Origin: a virus
Virus record (IMG/VR): IMGVR_UViG_3300043446_001653
Coordinates: 1 to 29,897 of that record
Reading direction: 5' to 3' (one strand)
DNA: 29,897 bases
Shown here in pieces: positions 13,067 to 20,260 of the stretch. The position numbers and the translations under genes are program-made. Each line of letters begins with the position of its first letter. Position 1 is the first letter of the stretch. The notes beneath the pieces were generated by a model that was not told the DNA's origin, did not search any database, and worked only from the letters and a program-made list of their open reading frames with translations.

Positions 13067-13606
13067 TTGGGTGCCCCAGCGGGTTGCCGCCCCTGGAGCG
13101 TGACCGACCTACGCAACAGGCCAGTGCAGGAAGTATGGCAGCCCATTCCGGGCTGGGAAGGACTCTACGAAGTTTCCGATCAGGGCAGGGTAAGGAGCCT
13201 TCCCGATCGCTTACGCAAATGCTCAATCGGCGCGCAGGGCTATCCGGCCGTGGACCTTAAGCACGCTGGCAAGCGCAAGACCTACACGGTCCACACGCTT
13301 GTGCTTTTGGCGTTTGTCGGTCCGCGCCCAGCTGGTTTTGAGTGCAGGCACCTTAATGGCATCAGAAGCGACAACAGGCTCTGCAATCTCACCTGGGGCA
13401 CCCCTGCGGAGAACGATCAAGATCGCCGGCGACACGGTACGTTCATTGAAGGAGAGAAGCACGGTGCTTCCAAATTGAAAGAGCACGACATTCGACGGAT
13501 TCGGGCAGCGCATAGCAGCCAAGCCAGCATTGCTCGGCAATTCAACGTGTCCCAGTCACTCGTTTCAATGATCAGGTCCGGCAAGAGATGGGCACACGTT
13601 CAATAG
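13067..13606 (+). CDS. NUMOD4-HNH homing endonuclease with HTH tail
   Basis: Three modules: NUMOD4 (EVWQPIPGWEGLYEVSDQGR with VRSL), an HNH_3 nuclease core (HTLVLLAFVGPRP, CRHLNGIRSDNRLCNLTWGT, ENDQDRRRHGT) and a C-terminal HTH (LKEHDIRRIRAAHSS; SIARQFNVSQSLVSMI). This is the arrangement of free-standing phage homing endonucleases. It is the only plus-strand gene between two minus-strand genes, and its 3' end overlaps the endolysin stop by 7 nt, as expected for an insertion. The start is uncertain: TTG 13067 is outermost, GTG 13100 or GTG 13124 would bring the protein close to the family's usual start at EVWQPIPG. Confidence 0.88.
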   Translation: MGAPAGCRPWSVTDLRNRPVQEVWQPIPGWEGLYEVSDQGRVRSLPDRLRKCSIGAQGYPAVDLKHAGKRKTYTVHTLVLLAFVGPRPAGFECRHLNGIRSDNRLCNLTWGTPAENDQDRRRHGTFIEGEKHGASKLKEHDIRRIRAAHSSQASIARQFNVSQSLVSMIRSGKRWAHVQ

Positions 13607-14682
13607 TCCCAGACCACTCTCGGGCTGCCCTGCCGAATCCCCGTGTGGATGAACCCCTTGGGCGCTCCCTTGCCGGTGCTGTATGCCCAGTTTTTGATGC
13701 ACCAGTCCTGCAGCGTGTAGATGTTCACGCCTTCGATGTACCAGTCCACGGCACCGACGCTAGGCGCTGAGTAAAGGTGCTCGCTGTTGCTTGCACCGTT
13801 CACGGCTCGGTTGATCGCTGTGGGTCGATAACCACTGGAAATCACAACGGGCTTGCCGCCGAACTGCGCGCGCGCACGCTCGAGGAACTGCGCCAGACGC
13901 ATGGCGGTGTCGCACTGGTGCTGATGATCAAAGCGCCGCTCCTCTTGGCCGAGCGCGAACTCGCCGTAACTGATGTGCGGCGTCAGCTTGTGGCTGAACG
14001 GGCTCTCCGGCGTGAACATCGCGGAGATCGGCCCGGTGGTCTGCCGCTCGCGGCCCCATAGGTCGCCTTCTGCAATGCGGCGCCGCTTGAGACCGGCCTC
14101 CACGTTGGTGCCTGGATTGCGATAGAGCAGCAGGGCATCAGGCACGCCTGCCCAGTTCTTGTCGCGCAGCCTGGCGGTGATCGTCTCAAATCCCTTGGCG
14201 CCGTAGAACCCGCTGCCGAGGTTGTAGGCAAAGGAGATCAGCGCGCACTTTTGCGCATCGCTCATCTCGATCCAATACGGCACCGAGCCGCGCAGCTTGG
14301 CGGCGATGCGGTCCACCTCCTGGCGGAGCAGCATGTCGGCCTCGATGGCGTTGATCTTGTCGCCGCGGCTGACGCGCCGGCCGTCGCTGTAGCGCGTGGT
14401 GCCGTAGCCGATCGTCCACGGGTCGCCGCCTGATAGCGGGTCGGGGTAGGCCTCGAGGTGGCAGCCCTCGAAATCACGGATTAGCTTCAGCGCCGCGCTG
14501 AGATCAGCCTGCTTGCCGTCTTGGCTCCAGGTGTTGAACCACGCGCGATCGCGCCGCATGGCGGCTGCGTAGCCGTTTACCGCCAGGTCCTGCTCCAGCT
14601 GCTGGATAGCCGCGGCCTGATGGGGCAGCGCCTTGTAGAAGCGAAACAGCTGCTCGAGCGTGATCGGGCTGGTGTTGCTCAT
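13600..14682 (-). CDS. Two-domain endolysin: GH24 lysozyme plus M15 peptidase
   Basis: Product of 360 aa from ATG 14682. Residues about 60-210 are a T4-type lysozyme (GH24): the catalytic Glu in RDFEGCHLEAYPD (E72), WTIGYGTTRYSDG (89-101) and AYNLGSG. Residues about 225-360 form a peptidase of the M15_3 type: ISSGYRPTAINRAVNGASNS, then metal ligands in SEHLYS (H302), AVDWY (D313) and FIHTGIR (H346). It should cut both glycan and peptide parts of peptidoglycan at lysis. The first 55 residues are extra and may be a cell-wall binding or regulatory piece. No signal peptide is seen, so export would need a holin. The ATG overlaps the stop of the upstream frame (ATGA). Confidence 0.94.
   Translation of the reverse strand: MSNTSPITLEQLFRFYKALPHQAAAIQQLEQDLAVNGYAAAMRRDRAWFNTWSQDGKQADLSAALKLIRDFEGCHLEAYPDPLSGGDPWTIGYGTTRYSDGRRVSRGDKINAIEADMLLRQEVDRIAAKLRGSVPYWIEMSDAQKCALISFAYNLGSGFYGAKGFETITARLRDKNWAGVPDALLLYRNPGTNVEAGLKRRRIAEGDLWGRERQTTGPISAMFTPESPFSHKLTPHISYGEFALGQEERRFDHQHQCDTAMRLAQFLERARAQFGGKPVVISSGYRPTAINRAVNGASNSEHLYSAPSVGAVDWYIEGVNIYTLQDWCIKNWAYSTGKGAPKGFIHTGIRQGSPRVVWDY
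13855..13881 (+). repeat. 27-bp exact repeat, copy B (inside endolysin gene)
   Basis: Identical to 12417-12443. The coding strand here is minus and gives ERARAQFGG, a natural part of the M15 domain, just before the ISSGYRP motif. This copy is therefore likely the original. Confidence 0.85.
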
Positions 14683-14810
14683 GGCTCGGTCCAAGGTGCG
14701 CGGATCCGCAGCTCATCGGTGTGGATGATCGGCGGCGGGATGTTCGGCGGCTGCGTTGCGTGCCATTCCGCGATGGCGGCATCAATCCGCGGATCAGGTC
14801 CGCGCTTCAG
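14679..14810 (-). CDS. Proline-rich tail frame, probably reached by -1 frameshift
   Basis: This open frame of about 43 codons has no ATG, GTG or TTG; a stop lies just upstream and the only near-start is a CTG at 14810. It ends exactly at the endolysin start (ATGA overlap), and reads sensibly: RGPDPRIDAAIAEWHATQPP followed by a PPP-containing stretch and TDELRIRAPWTEP. The slippery site at 14813-14819 would attach it to the 45-aa membrane peptide, giving an 88-aa protein. Alternative readings: a CTG-initiated, CTGA-coupled gene, or a remnant after a natural indel. Confidence 0.45.
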   Translation of the reverse strand: MKRGPDPRIDAAIAEWHATQPPNIPPPIIHTDELRIRAPWTEP

Positions 14811-14819
14811 CGCTTTGGG
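14788..14819 (-). other. Candidate -1 programmed frameshift signal
   Basis: On the minus strand, C CCA AAG (14819-14813) is a heptamer of the X XXY YYZ type in the frame of the 45-aa gene. It is followed by an 8-nt spacer (14812-14805, containing the zero-frame TGA) and a perfect 6-bp stem, CGCGGA / TCCGCG (14804-14799 with 14793-14788), loop CCTGA. The spacer equals that of the tail-chaperone frameshift signal at 25067-25108. Confidence 0.5.
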
Positions 14820-14944
14820 AAGATGACCTTGAGCGCTTTAAGGATGAGCTGCACCCAGCCGTTCTCACGGATTGGCAGCAGTGCAATCACTTCAGAGCCT
14901 GCAGCGACAATAATGGCAATGATGGCGAGCGTGGAGGGATCCAT
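14807..14944 (-). CDS. Small holin-like membrane protein (45 aa; 88 aa if frameshifted)
   Basis: Begins MDPSTLAIIAIIVAAGSEVI with one strong transmembrane helix (about 5-24), then VQLILKALKVIFPKR, a second amphipathic to hydrophobic stretch with basic end. Size, position directly before the endolysin and membrane character suggest a holin or holin regulator. It starts 2 nt after the stop of the upstream 83-aa membrane protein. Its last codons contain a slippery heptamer that could extend it with a proline-rich tail. Small cyanophage proteins ending in a similar basic FPKR-like stretch come to mind, so the zero-frame stop may be the normal end. Confidence 0.68.
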   Translation of the reverse strand: MDPSTLAIIAIIVAAGSEVIALLPIRENGWVQLILKALKVIFPKR

Positions 14945-14946
14945 GG

Positions 14947-15198
14947 CTAACAGTGTGGCGGTTGTGCTTCCAACTTAGAGACGCGCTGCTCAACCGTCGA
15001 GAGCCTGCCGAATGTTTCGCGGCGATCTTCCTTGATGTCTTTATGAAGAACCTCCAGCTGCGTTGCGATGTGCTCAACGGCAGAGGTGAGGCGGATCACA
15101 GCATCACGCGCTTGATCGTTGCGCCGACTGGCGCCTGCTGCACCCATTGCTGCAACGCTGATTGATGCCCCTGTCACTGCGGCGATGATTTCAATCAT
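14947..15198 (-). CDS. Membrane protein with coiled-coil tail (83 aa), lysis cassette
   Basis: Begins MIEIIAAVTGASISVAAMGA, a small-residue-rich transmembrane helix (about 3-23), followed by a charged coiled coil (VEHIATQLEVLHKDIKED, FGRLSTVEQRVSKLEAQ). One N-terminal span plus periplasmic or cytoplasmic coiled coil resembles i-spanin (Rz-like) or haemolysin XhlA-like holin-accessory proteins. A matching outer-membrane lipoprotein was not found. It precedes the 45-aa membrane protein by 2 nt, and the endolysin follows, so lysis is the likely job. Which lysis role remains open. Confidence 0.74.
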   Translation of the reverse strand: MIEIIAAVTGASISVAAMGAAGASRRNDQARDAVIRLTSAVEHIATQLEVLHKDIKEDRRETFGRLSTVEQRVSKLEAQPPHC

Positions 15199-15222
15199 GG
15201 CGGCAACGGCTACAAGATCAGC

Positions 15223-15360
15223 TTAACGCCCTTGGCCGCGCAGAGGCTTCCGGCCGCGGCGACGTGGACGGCTGCGCTGGCCATAGCCTTGGCGTGTGGT
15301 CTTGGGCGGCCCGGCCTGGTGGTCGAGCCTGGCGGTGCTGGTCTTGCTGCGAACGGCCAT
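15223..15360 (-). CDS. Very basic small protein (45 aa)
   Basis: Begins MAVRSKTSTARLDHQAGPPK, continues TTRQGYGQRSRPRRRGRKP and ends LRGQGR; about a third of the residues are Arg or Lys. Short basic proteins ending in a GQGR-like motif occur in cyanophage genomes as far as I recall, some virion-associated, so binding of nucleic acid or the virion is plausible. It begins 2 nt after the stop of the 79-aa gene and lies between fibre and lysis genes. A plus-strand frame over the same bases was considered a shadow. Confidence 0.62.
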   Translation of the reverse strand: MAVRSKTSTARLDHQAGPPKTTRQGYGQRSRPRRRGRKPLRGQGR

Positions 15361-15362
15361 GG

Positions 15363-15602
15363 CTACTCAGGAGCGGGAAGCCCAAACAGCTCGCGCAGCT
15401 CGGCGACAGTGAGGCCAGCAGCTTCAAGCTTTTGCTCAGTGGTGAGTTCAGGAGCAGGCAACGCCATCGCGGCGTCTAGTTCCTCCTGCATCACCGGCGT
15501 GGTGTCATCGTGCCAGATGATCTCCTCAGCATTGGTAGAGCCGGCAGGGATGCTCCACTGAGCGCCAGGGCGCAGCTGGAGTAGTGCTTGAGTAACGTCC
15601 AT
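15363..15602 (-). CDS. Small tail-fibre-associated protein (79 aa)
   Basis: Starts MDVTQALLQLRPGAQWSIPA, then AEEIIWHDDTTPVMQEELDA and a C-terminal helix (TVAELRELFGL). The central 'IIWHDDTTPVMQEELDAA' resembles XkdW-like small proteins that follow phage fibre genes and end with an 'EL-A' helix. The ATG sits in the fibre stop (TGATG), so it is cotranslated with it. A role as fibre assembly factor or minor tail component is inferred from position. Confidence 0.74.
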   Translation of the reverse strand: MDVTQALLQLRPGAQWSIPAGSTNAEEIIWHDDTTPVMQEELDAAMALPAPELTTEQKLEAAGLTVAELRELFGLPAPE

Positions 15603-16534
15603 CAGTTTGCAACCTCCATGATGGTCATGCGGATTGAGGTGGTCGAAGCTGTTTGACCTGCTCCGTTTGCGGCGTGCATCATTTGAAATGATCTTGTCGT
15701 AAGTGAAGTGTTGGCTAAATCCACTTGAATACACGCCAGTGATTGCAGGCCAATACCTCCGCTAGCAGAAAAAGACCTATGGGCATACCCGCTGCCTATG
15801 ACGCTGCTGCTTTCTCCAATAGCGTGGAAACTTTGAGCGTTTACGGACGTGACGTTATTTATCTGTGCGCCAAAAGATGCAATTAGAATAAGCGTCGAGC
15901 TAGTGCTGACCGGCGTGTAGCTGAAAAACGAGTTGTTTGCGTTGGTGTAGGAGCCACTGGTTGTGCTAGAGCCAGCATCAACGAAATGCTGAACTTTTAA
16001 CACCAGACCGCTGCCAAGCTTTGCGTTAGTGACGGCGCCCCCTGCAATCTTTGCCGTGGTGACGGCGTTGCTTGCTAGTGCCGCTGCTTGGATCTGGCTC
16101 CAGCTCAGCACCCCGCTGCCATCCGTCACCAGCGGGTAGTTGGCGGTGCCATCAGCAGCTGGCAACGTCCATGTGACGTTCGCGCCGACAATCGCCGGCG
16201 CTTCAAATGCGACCCAGTTGCTGCTGTCGGCGTCAGCAAAACGCAGGTCACTTTGGGCGTTCAGCGTCAAGTTGCCGGTGAGAGTGCCGCCGGTTGTTGG
16301 CAGCAGCCCTAGGTTCGCGTCTGCCAGCGTGCCGACAGTGATCCATGCGTTGTTCGACGCATTGCGAATCTTCAGCAGGCCGGTCGTCGTATCTGCCCAG
16401 GGCTGGTAAGCGTAGGTAGTGCTCGGCTCAGCAGCGCCGCTGTTCTGGCTGACGATCGCGGCCAGCGCGTTGTTCAGGTCCTGTCGAAACGCCAGGCCGG
16501 ACTGGTTGGCGATGATGTAGTCGTGCTGTGCCAT
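15602..16534 (-). CDS. Distal tail fibre protein (310 aa)
   Basis: N-terminus MAQHDYIIANQSGLAFRQDL with AIVSQNSGAAEPSTTYAYQ and DTTTGLLKIRNASNNAWITV matches a cyanophage/cyanobacterial prophage fibre module that I know well from pattern. Residues 88-145 (NLTLNAQSDLRFADADSSNW to DGSGVLSW) are closely related to residues 8-65 of the fibre gene at 27239. The rest is Ser/Thr/Ala/Gly-rich, likely a receptor-binding beta-structure (about 185-310). It lies directly after gpJ, the place of side or tip fibres in lambda-like phages, 3 nt from the gpJ stop. Confidence 0.9.
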   Translation of the reverse strand: MAQHDYIIANQSGLAFRQDLNNALAAIVSQNSGAAEPSTTYAYQPWADTTTGLLKIRNASNNAWITVGTLADANLGLLPTTGGTLTGNLTLNAQSDLRFADADSSNWVAFEAPAIVGANVTWTLPAADGTANYPLVTDGSGVLSWSQIQAAALASNAVTTAKIAGGAVTNAKLGSGLVLKVQHFVDAGSSTTSGSYTNANNSFFSYTPVSTSSTLILIASFGAQINNVTSVNAQSFHAIGESSSVIGSGYAHRSFSASGGIGLQSLACIQVDLANTSLTTRSFQMMHAANGAGQTASTTSIRMTIMEVAN

Positions 16535-16537
16535 GCC

Positions 16538-19500
16538 TTAGATCTCCCTGCCGTGTCCGATGGCGGTGTAGGTGAACTGACGGCTCACTGCGTTGCCGGC
16601 ACTGTTCCTAAAGGTTACCTCGAACCCTGTGCGCGTCACGCTGCCGATGGTGAAATAATCGCCTGTTGCCATGTTGAACCCGGTCACGCCAACACTGGGC
16701 GCCTGGTAAAAGCCGTTGCTGAACGTAGCTGTATAGGTGCCGGTGCCGCTTGTCAGCGTCGCAGACTGCTCTGTGCGTTGCTGCAGCTCGATGGTGCAGC
16801 CGAGCTCGTCGATCACGATGTTCTGAGCGGTGTCAGTGCTGGTGGCGATCGTCTTGAACTGGAAGCCGCGGCCGCGCACTATGGCGTTGGCAAACTCGCG
16901 CCAGGTGCTCCAGGTAGGTGTGCCGCTCGGGTCGTCTTCAGTGCTGCGCACATAGAGCGCTGCATTCACCCGATCGGGCGTATCGCCGTCGATCGACTCC
17001 CACGAGTCGATCAGCTCGGTGTTGTCGTCCCACAGTTCGCCCGGCAGATAGGGGCGGGTGACGAAACGCCGCTGCAGGTTCACGTCGAAGATGCCAGGCA
17101 TTGCCAGCGTGGAGCCGAACTCGTACTCGCCGCTGGTCAGCACGCCGCCCACGCTGTCAATCGTCGCCAGCGCATCCCAGTCGCCGTCGGTAGCCATGTC
17201 GTCCACATCCTCGCCGGAGGCGATCACCAGGCCATCGAGGTCGCTGCTGTACACCATGTCGGTAGTGTTGCCGCTGAATGGCGGAGTCTCCTGGTCCTCC
17301 GCATAGGTCTGCACCAGCAGCCGCGGCTGCGGGGTGGGCAGGTCAACCACCGCGGTGGTTGCGTCCGCCGAGCGACGGCCGCCGTCATCCTCGAACTTGA
17401 TCAGGTAGGTGCCCTCCAGCAGCGGCACCTGCTTCTGCGTCTGGCTGCCGGCGGCGCTGGGCACAATCTGCTGGCTGTTTTCCCAGGTCGCGCCAGTCAT
17501 CAGCACGTTGTGACGGATGAGCACCTTGCCGCCCAGCAGCACGTCCAGCTCGGCGGAGCGGTCCCAGCTCAGGATCGCGCTGGCCTGGTCGATCGGGATG
17601 AGGCTCACGCCTGTTGGCGCTGCTGGCGGTGCGGTCTTACCAAAAGCCTGCACCGTCAGTTTTGCCGGATCGACCGACTGCCGCAGGTTTTGGCCGATGC
17701 TGTACACCTCGACTTCGTAGATGCCGGCCGTGGTGTCGAGGATCTCGTAATCGGGCCGCGCCTGCGTAGTGCTTGTCCAGTTACCGTTCTGCGGCCGCCA
17801 GCGCACGCGATACTCGTTCACGCCTACCACCGGCTGCCAGCTGACGATCAGCTTCGCCAGCGCGCGGCCGTTCTGCTCGTAGAGCGCCTCAGTTGCGCGC
17901 AGGTTGGTCGGTGCTGCCGGGATGATGTTCAGGTCGGTGACATCACGCGGCTGCAGCGCCTGCCCCCGCTCGATGTAGTTGTATTTGCTGGCGTCATAGG
18001 CCAGCGCGCTAATGGCGTATTGAGCGCCGTCCTGCTCCTGCACCGATAGCACCCGCCAGGTCGATGCCTGCAGATCATCGCTCTGATGGATCCAGATGCT
18101 GTTCTCGTTTGGGGCCTCAGTGAACTCTGGCGAGACGGTGTAAGTCGGAGAGAGTGAAACGTCAGCAACAGAAACCGTTTCCACGCTGCCGTCCGGCATC
18201 ACAACAGACAGCGTGCCCCCCTCGGTGGGGATGCCGGTTGCATCATCAAGCGTGATTGTGCTGGTGGTCGCCGCAACAATCCGGCCGCCACGGCGCACGC
18301 CAGCACGCACCGGATCGCTCACTTCGATCACCTGGCCGGGGCGCACCACCACACCAGCGTCGATCGATGCGGTGAAGCTGATCACCTCGCTCTCGTACTG
18401 CTCGGAGTAGAGCAGCCATTCGCCGATGCGTGCAGCTTGGCCGCGGGATGTGCAGGCGAAGGCACTGATTTGCGTCGTTACCACGCCGTGCTTGGCAATG
18501 GCCTCTTGATCCTCCACCACCTCGTAGGCGATGTCTCTGGTGTCGAGGTCCAGGTAGCTGACCACGGCCACAGTGGGGCGACCCTTACGGCTGCTGCCCT
18601 GGTAGCTGAAGCCCTCCTCAGAGACGTTCGCCAGCGTGAACAGGTAAGCCGGATCTGATGGCCGGTCTTGGCTGATCGTGAGCGCGCCAGTGCTCCAGTA
18701 GGGCATCACCCGGAACACCGAACACATGTCGTTGATCAGCTTGTAGGCGTCCTCTGCGGTCTGAATGTTGACGTTGCAGGAGAAGCGCGGCTCCTGGCCG
18801 CCGAAGCCGTTAGGCACCAACTCGGAGGCGTACTGGCTGGCGGCGAAGAATGCCCACTTGTCGAGCTGCTCGGCCTTGATGTGATCACCGAAGCCATAGC
18901 GGGTCGAGGTCAGCAGATCCCACAGGATCCAAGCCGGATCAGAGCACCACTGTGCTGCGGCGAAGGTGCCATCCCAGATCCCGCTGTAGATCAGCCGGCC
19001 GTTGGCCTGATCCACCGTCGCGTTGGACGGGATGCGCACCTTGATGCCGCGGATCAGGTAGGAGCGGCTGGGGATGCTGGTGAACTGCTCAGCGTCTACG
19101 CGAAACGCCACCAGTGCGCTGTTGGGATAGCGCAGCTTGGCGTAGGTGATCTCGGTGTAGCTCGACCAGCTGAAGGCGTTGGCCAGCTTGGCGCTGCTGC
19201 TGTCGGCCGTGATCCGCGTCACCTGGATGTCTACCGGGAACGCACCGGAGAGGTTCACCAAATAGTCGCGCTGATAGGTGTCAGCAGTGCGGCCAGCGAT
19301 CGTGTCATCTATGACCGTGGTGTAGCCGCCGCCGTTGTACTGCACGGCGATCTGCAGGCGTACATCGGTGCCATTGATGTCGCCTTGATCGTTGAACTCC
19401 TGAAGCTGCGGCACCGTGATGGCGATCCGCGCAGCGTCCACATTGGTGTCGGTGATCGAGCGAACGATCGGCGTGGCCTGCTGCACCGTCACACCGACAG

Positions 19501-20260
19501 GCTTCTCGTCCTCGATGTCGCTGCTGCCGGGGATGTAGGCCTGTGACTGCGTGCCGTTGCGTGTGTCAATCTCTAGGTTCTTGAAGTTCAGGCTGCCGTT
19601 TGGGTTCTGAACTGGCGTGTTATTTAGGAAGATCGACTGAAGGCCATTTTTTAGGCCTTGGATCTCGCCCTCGCTGATGAGGTCGAGAACCTTGGCGTAC
19701 TGCGTTGAGTTGAGGTTGTCGGCCGCCTCGACAGGCGTCCTCTGCTGGCCGCCGCCGCCGCCGCCGCCCTTGCCGCCTCCACCGCCACCGCCACCACCAC
19801 CAGCGCCGGCGATGCGGCCAATGCCGAGGCCTGCGTTGTGAACGCGGATGCCGCCGGCGATGAAGGTGTGATGCCCCTCGACGGTCAGGTTGTAGACGGT
19901 GCCGTGACACAGCTCGGCCTTGCCGACGATCGGCCGTAGGTGGCCGTTCTCATCCACTAGGCAGTCGTCGCTGCCCAGCGTGTCGATCTCCACAAAGGCG
20001 TTGAACTGGTTCAGCACCCAATGGTTCGGGGTGGCATCAAGCACCGCGCCGCCCCATAGGCGGTAGCGGATCACCCGCTCGCCAGGGTGTTCGTGAACTT
20101 TCAGGATCTTGCCTTGATGAAGAACGCCCTGATCGTCGAAGCTCAGCACCAAGTCGCCGGGCTGTAGCTCATCGATCCGGCGCTGGCCGTCCGGCACCCG
20201 CACCAAGGTGTGCCCGAGGAAGCACCCGCCGCCACCACCTGAGCCGACAATTCGAGCCAT
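16538..20260 (-). CDS. Tail tip host-specificity protein (lambda gpJ-like) with embedded Hint domain
   Basis: Product of 1240 aa. The gpJ pattern starts at RTPVEAADNLNSTQYAKVLD with LISEGEIQGL (about 174-205), which in most relatives follows a short Gly-rich N-terminus. Here an intein-like Hint domain (13-142) and a poly-Gly stretch (about 154-171) precede it. The middle (about 200-720) covers the conserved phage-tail-tip domains, and two fibronectin type III repeats lie at about 785-960 (LIVSWQP, AILSWDR). The C-terminal about 270 residues should contact the receptor. The ATG overlaps the stop of the gpI-like gene (TGATG). gpJ determines adsorption in lambda; that role is inferred by homology and order. 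Confidence 0.95.
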   Translation of the reverse strand: MARIVGSGGGGGCFLGHTLVRVPDGQRRIDELQPGDLVLSFDDQGVLHQGKILKVHEHPGERVIRYRLWGGAVLDATPNHWVLNQFNAFVEIDTLGSDDCLVDENGHLRPIVGKAELCHGTVYNLTVEGHHTFIAGGIRVHNAGLGIGRIAGAGGGGGGGGGGKGGGGGGGQQRTPVEAADNLNSTQYAKVLDLISEGEIQGLKNGLQSIFLNNTPVQNPNGSLNFKNLEIDTRNGTQSQAYIPGSSDIEDEKPVGVTVQQATPIVRSITDTNVDAARIAITVPQLQEFNDQGDINGTDVRLQIAVQYNGGGYTTVIDDTIAGRTADTYQRDYLVNLSGAFPVDIQVTRITADSSSAKLANAFSWSSYTEITYAKLRYPNSALVAFRVDAEQFTSIPSRSYLIRGIKVRIPSNATVDQANGRLIYSGIWDGTFAAAQWCSDPAWILWDLLTSTRYGFGDHIKAEQLDKWAFFAASQYASELVPNGFGGQEPRFSCNVNIQTAEDAYKLINDMCSVFRVMPYWSTGALTISQDRPSDPAYLFTLANVSEEGFSYQGSSRKGRPTVAVVSYLDLDTRDIAYEVVEDQEAIAKHGVVTTQISAFACTSRGQAARIGEWLLYSEQYESEVISFTASIDAGVVVRPGQVIEVSDPVRAGVRRGGRIVAATTSTITLDDATGIPTEGGTLSVVMPDGSVETVSVADVSLSPTYTVSPEFTEAPNENSIWIHQSDDLQASTWRVLSVQEQDGAQYAISALAYDASKYNYIERGQALQPRDVTDLNIIPAAPTNLRATEALYEQNGRALAKLIVSWQPVVGVNEYRVRWRPQNGNWTSTTQARPDYEILDTTAGIYEVEVYSIGQNLRQSVDPAKLTVQAFGKTAPPAAPTGVSLIPIDQASAILSWDRSAELDVLLGGKVLIRHNVLMTGATWENSQQIVPSAAGSQTQKQVPLLEGTYLIKFEDDGGRRSADATTAVVDLPTPQPRLLVQTYAEDQETPPFSGNTTDMVYSSDLDGLVIASGEDVDDMATDGDWDALATIDSVGGVLTSGEYEFGSTLAMPGIFDVNLQRRFVTRPYLPGELWDDNTELIDSWESIDGDTPDRVNAALYVRSTEDDPSGTPTWSTWREFANAIVRGRGFQFKTIATSTDTAQNIVIDELGCTIELQQRTEQSATLTSGTGTYTATFSNGFYQAPSVGVTGFNMATGDYFTIGSVTRTGFEVTFRNSAGNAVSRQFTYTAIGHGREI
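19748..19801 (-). repeat. Poly-glycine codon tract in the gpJ-like gene
   Basis: A run of GGN codons encodes ten Gly, one Lys and seven Gly (residues about 154-171). With the short GSGGGGG run before residue 13, it places the Hint domain between flexible glycine linkers. Low-complexity GC-rich DNA such as this can slip during replication. Confidence 0.9.
19835..20224 (-). other. Intein-like Hint domain (BIL type) in the gpJ-like protein
   Basis: Residues 13-142 read as a Hint fold: Cys13 with CFLGHTLVRVPDG and IDELQPGDLVLS (block A), ATPNHWVL (block B, T77-x2-H80), and TVYNLTVEGHHTFIAGG ending VHN (blocks F and G, H141-N142). About 130 residues is the size of a mini-intein or bacterial intein-like domain; no homing endonuclease insert. 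The residue after Asn142 is Ala, not Cys, Ser or Thr, so normal splicing is not expected. Cleavage or alternative ligation as in A-type BIL domains is possible. Confidence 0.85.

Noticed and set aside
16523-18049. 508-codon plus-strand ORF opposite the gpJ-like gene
   Set aside because: It is antisense to a gene with clear domains, has low-complexity Arg/His/Val-rich composition typical of mirror frames in GC-rich DNA, and matches no family.
18668-19546. 292-codon plus-strand ORF opposite gpJ
   Set aside because: Same mirror-frame explanation; the minus strand has recognised tail-tip domains.
19748-19801. GC-rich repetitive tract as a CRISPR-like or regulatory repeat
   Set aside because: It is a run of glycine codons within an intact reading frame, without spacers.
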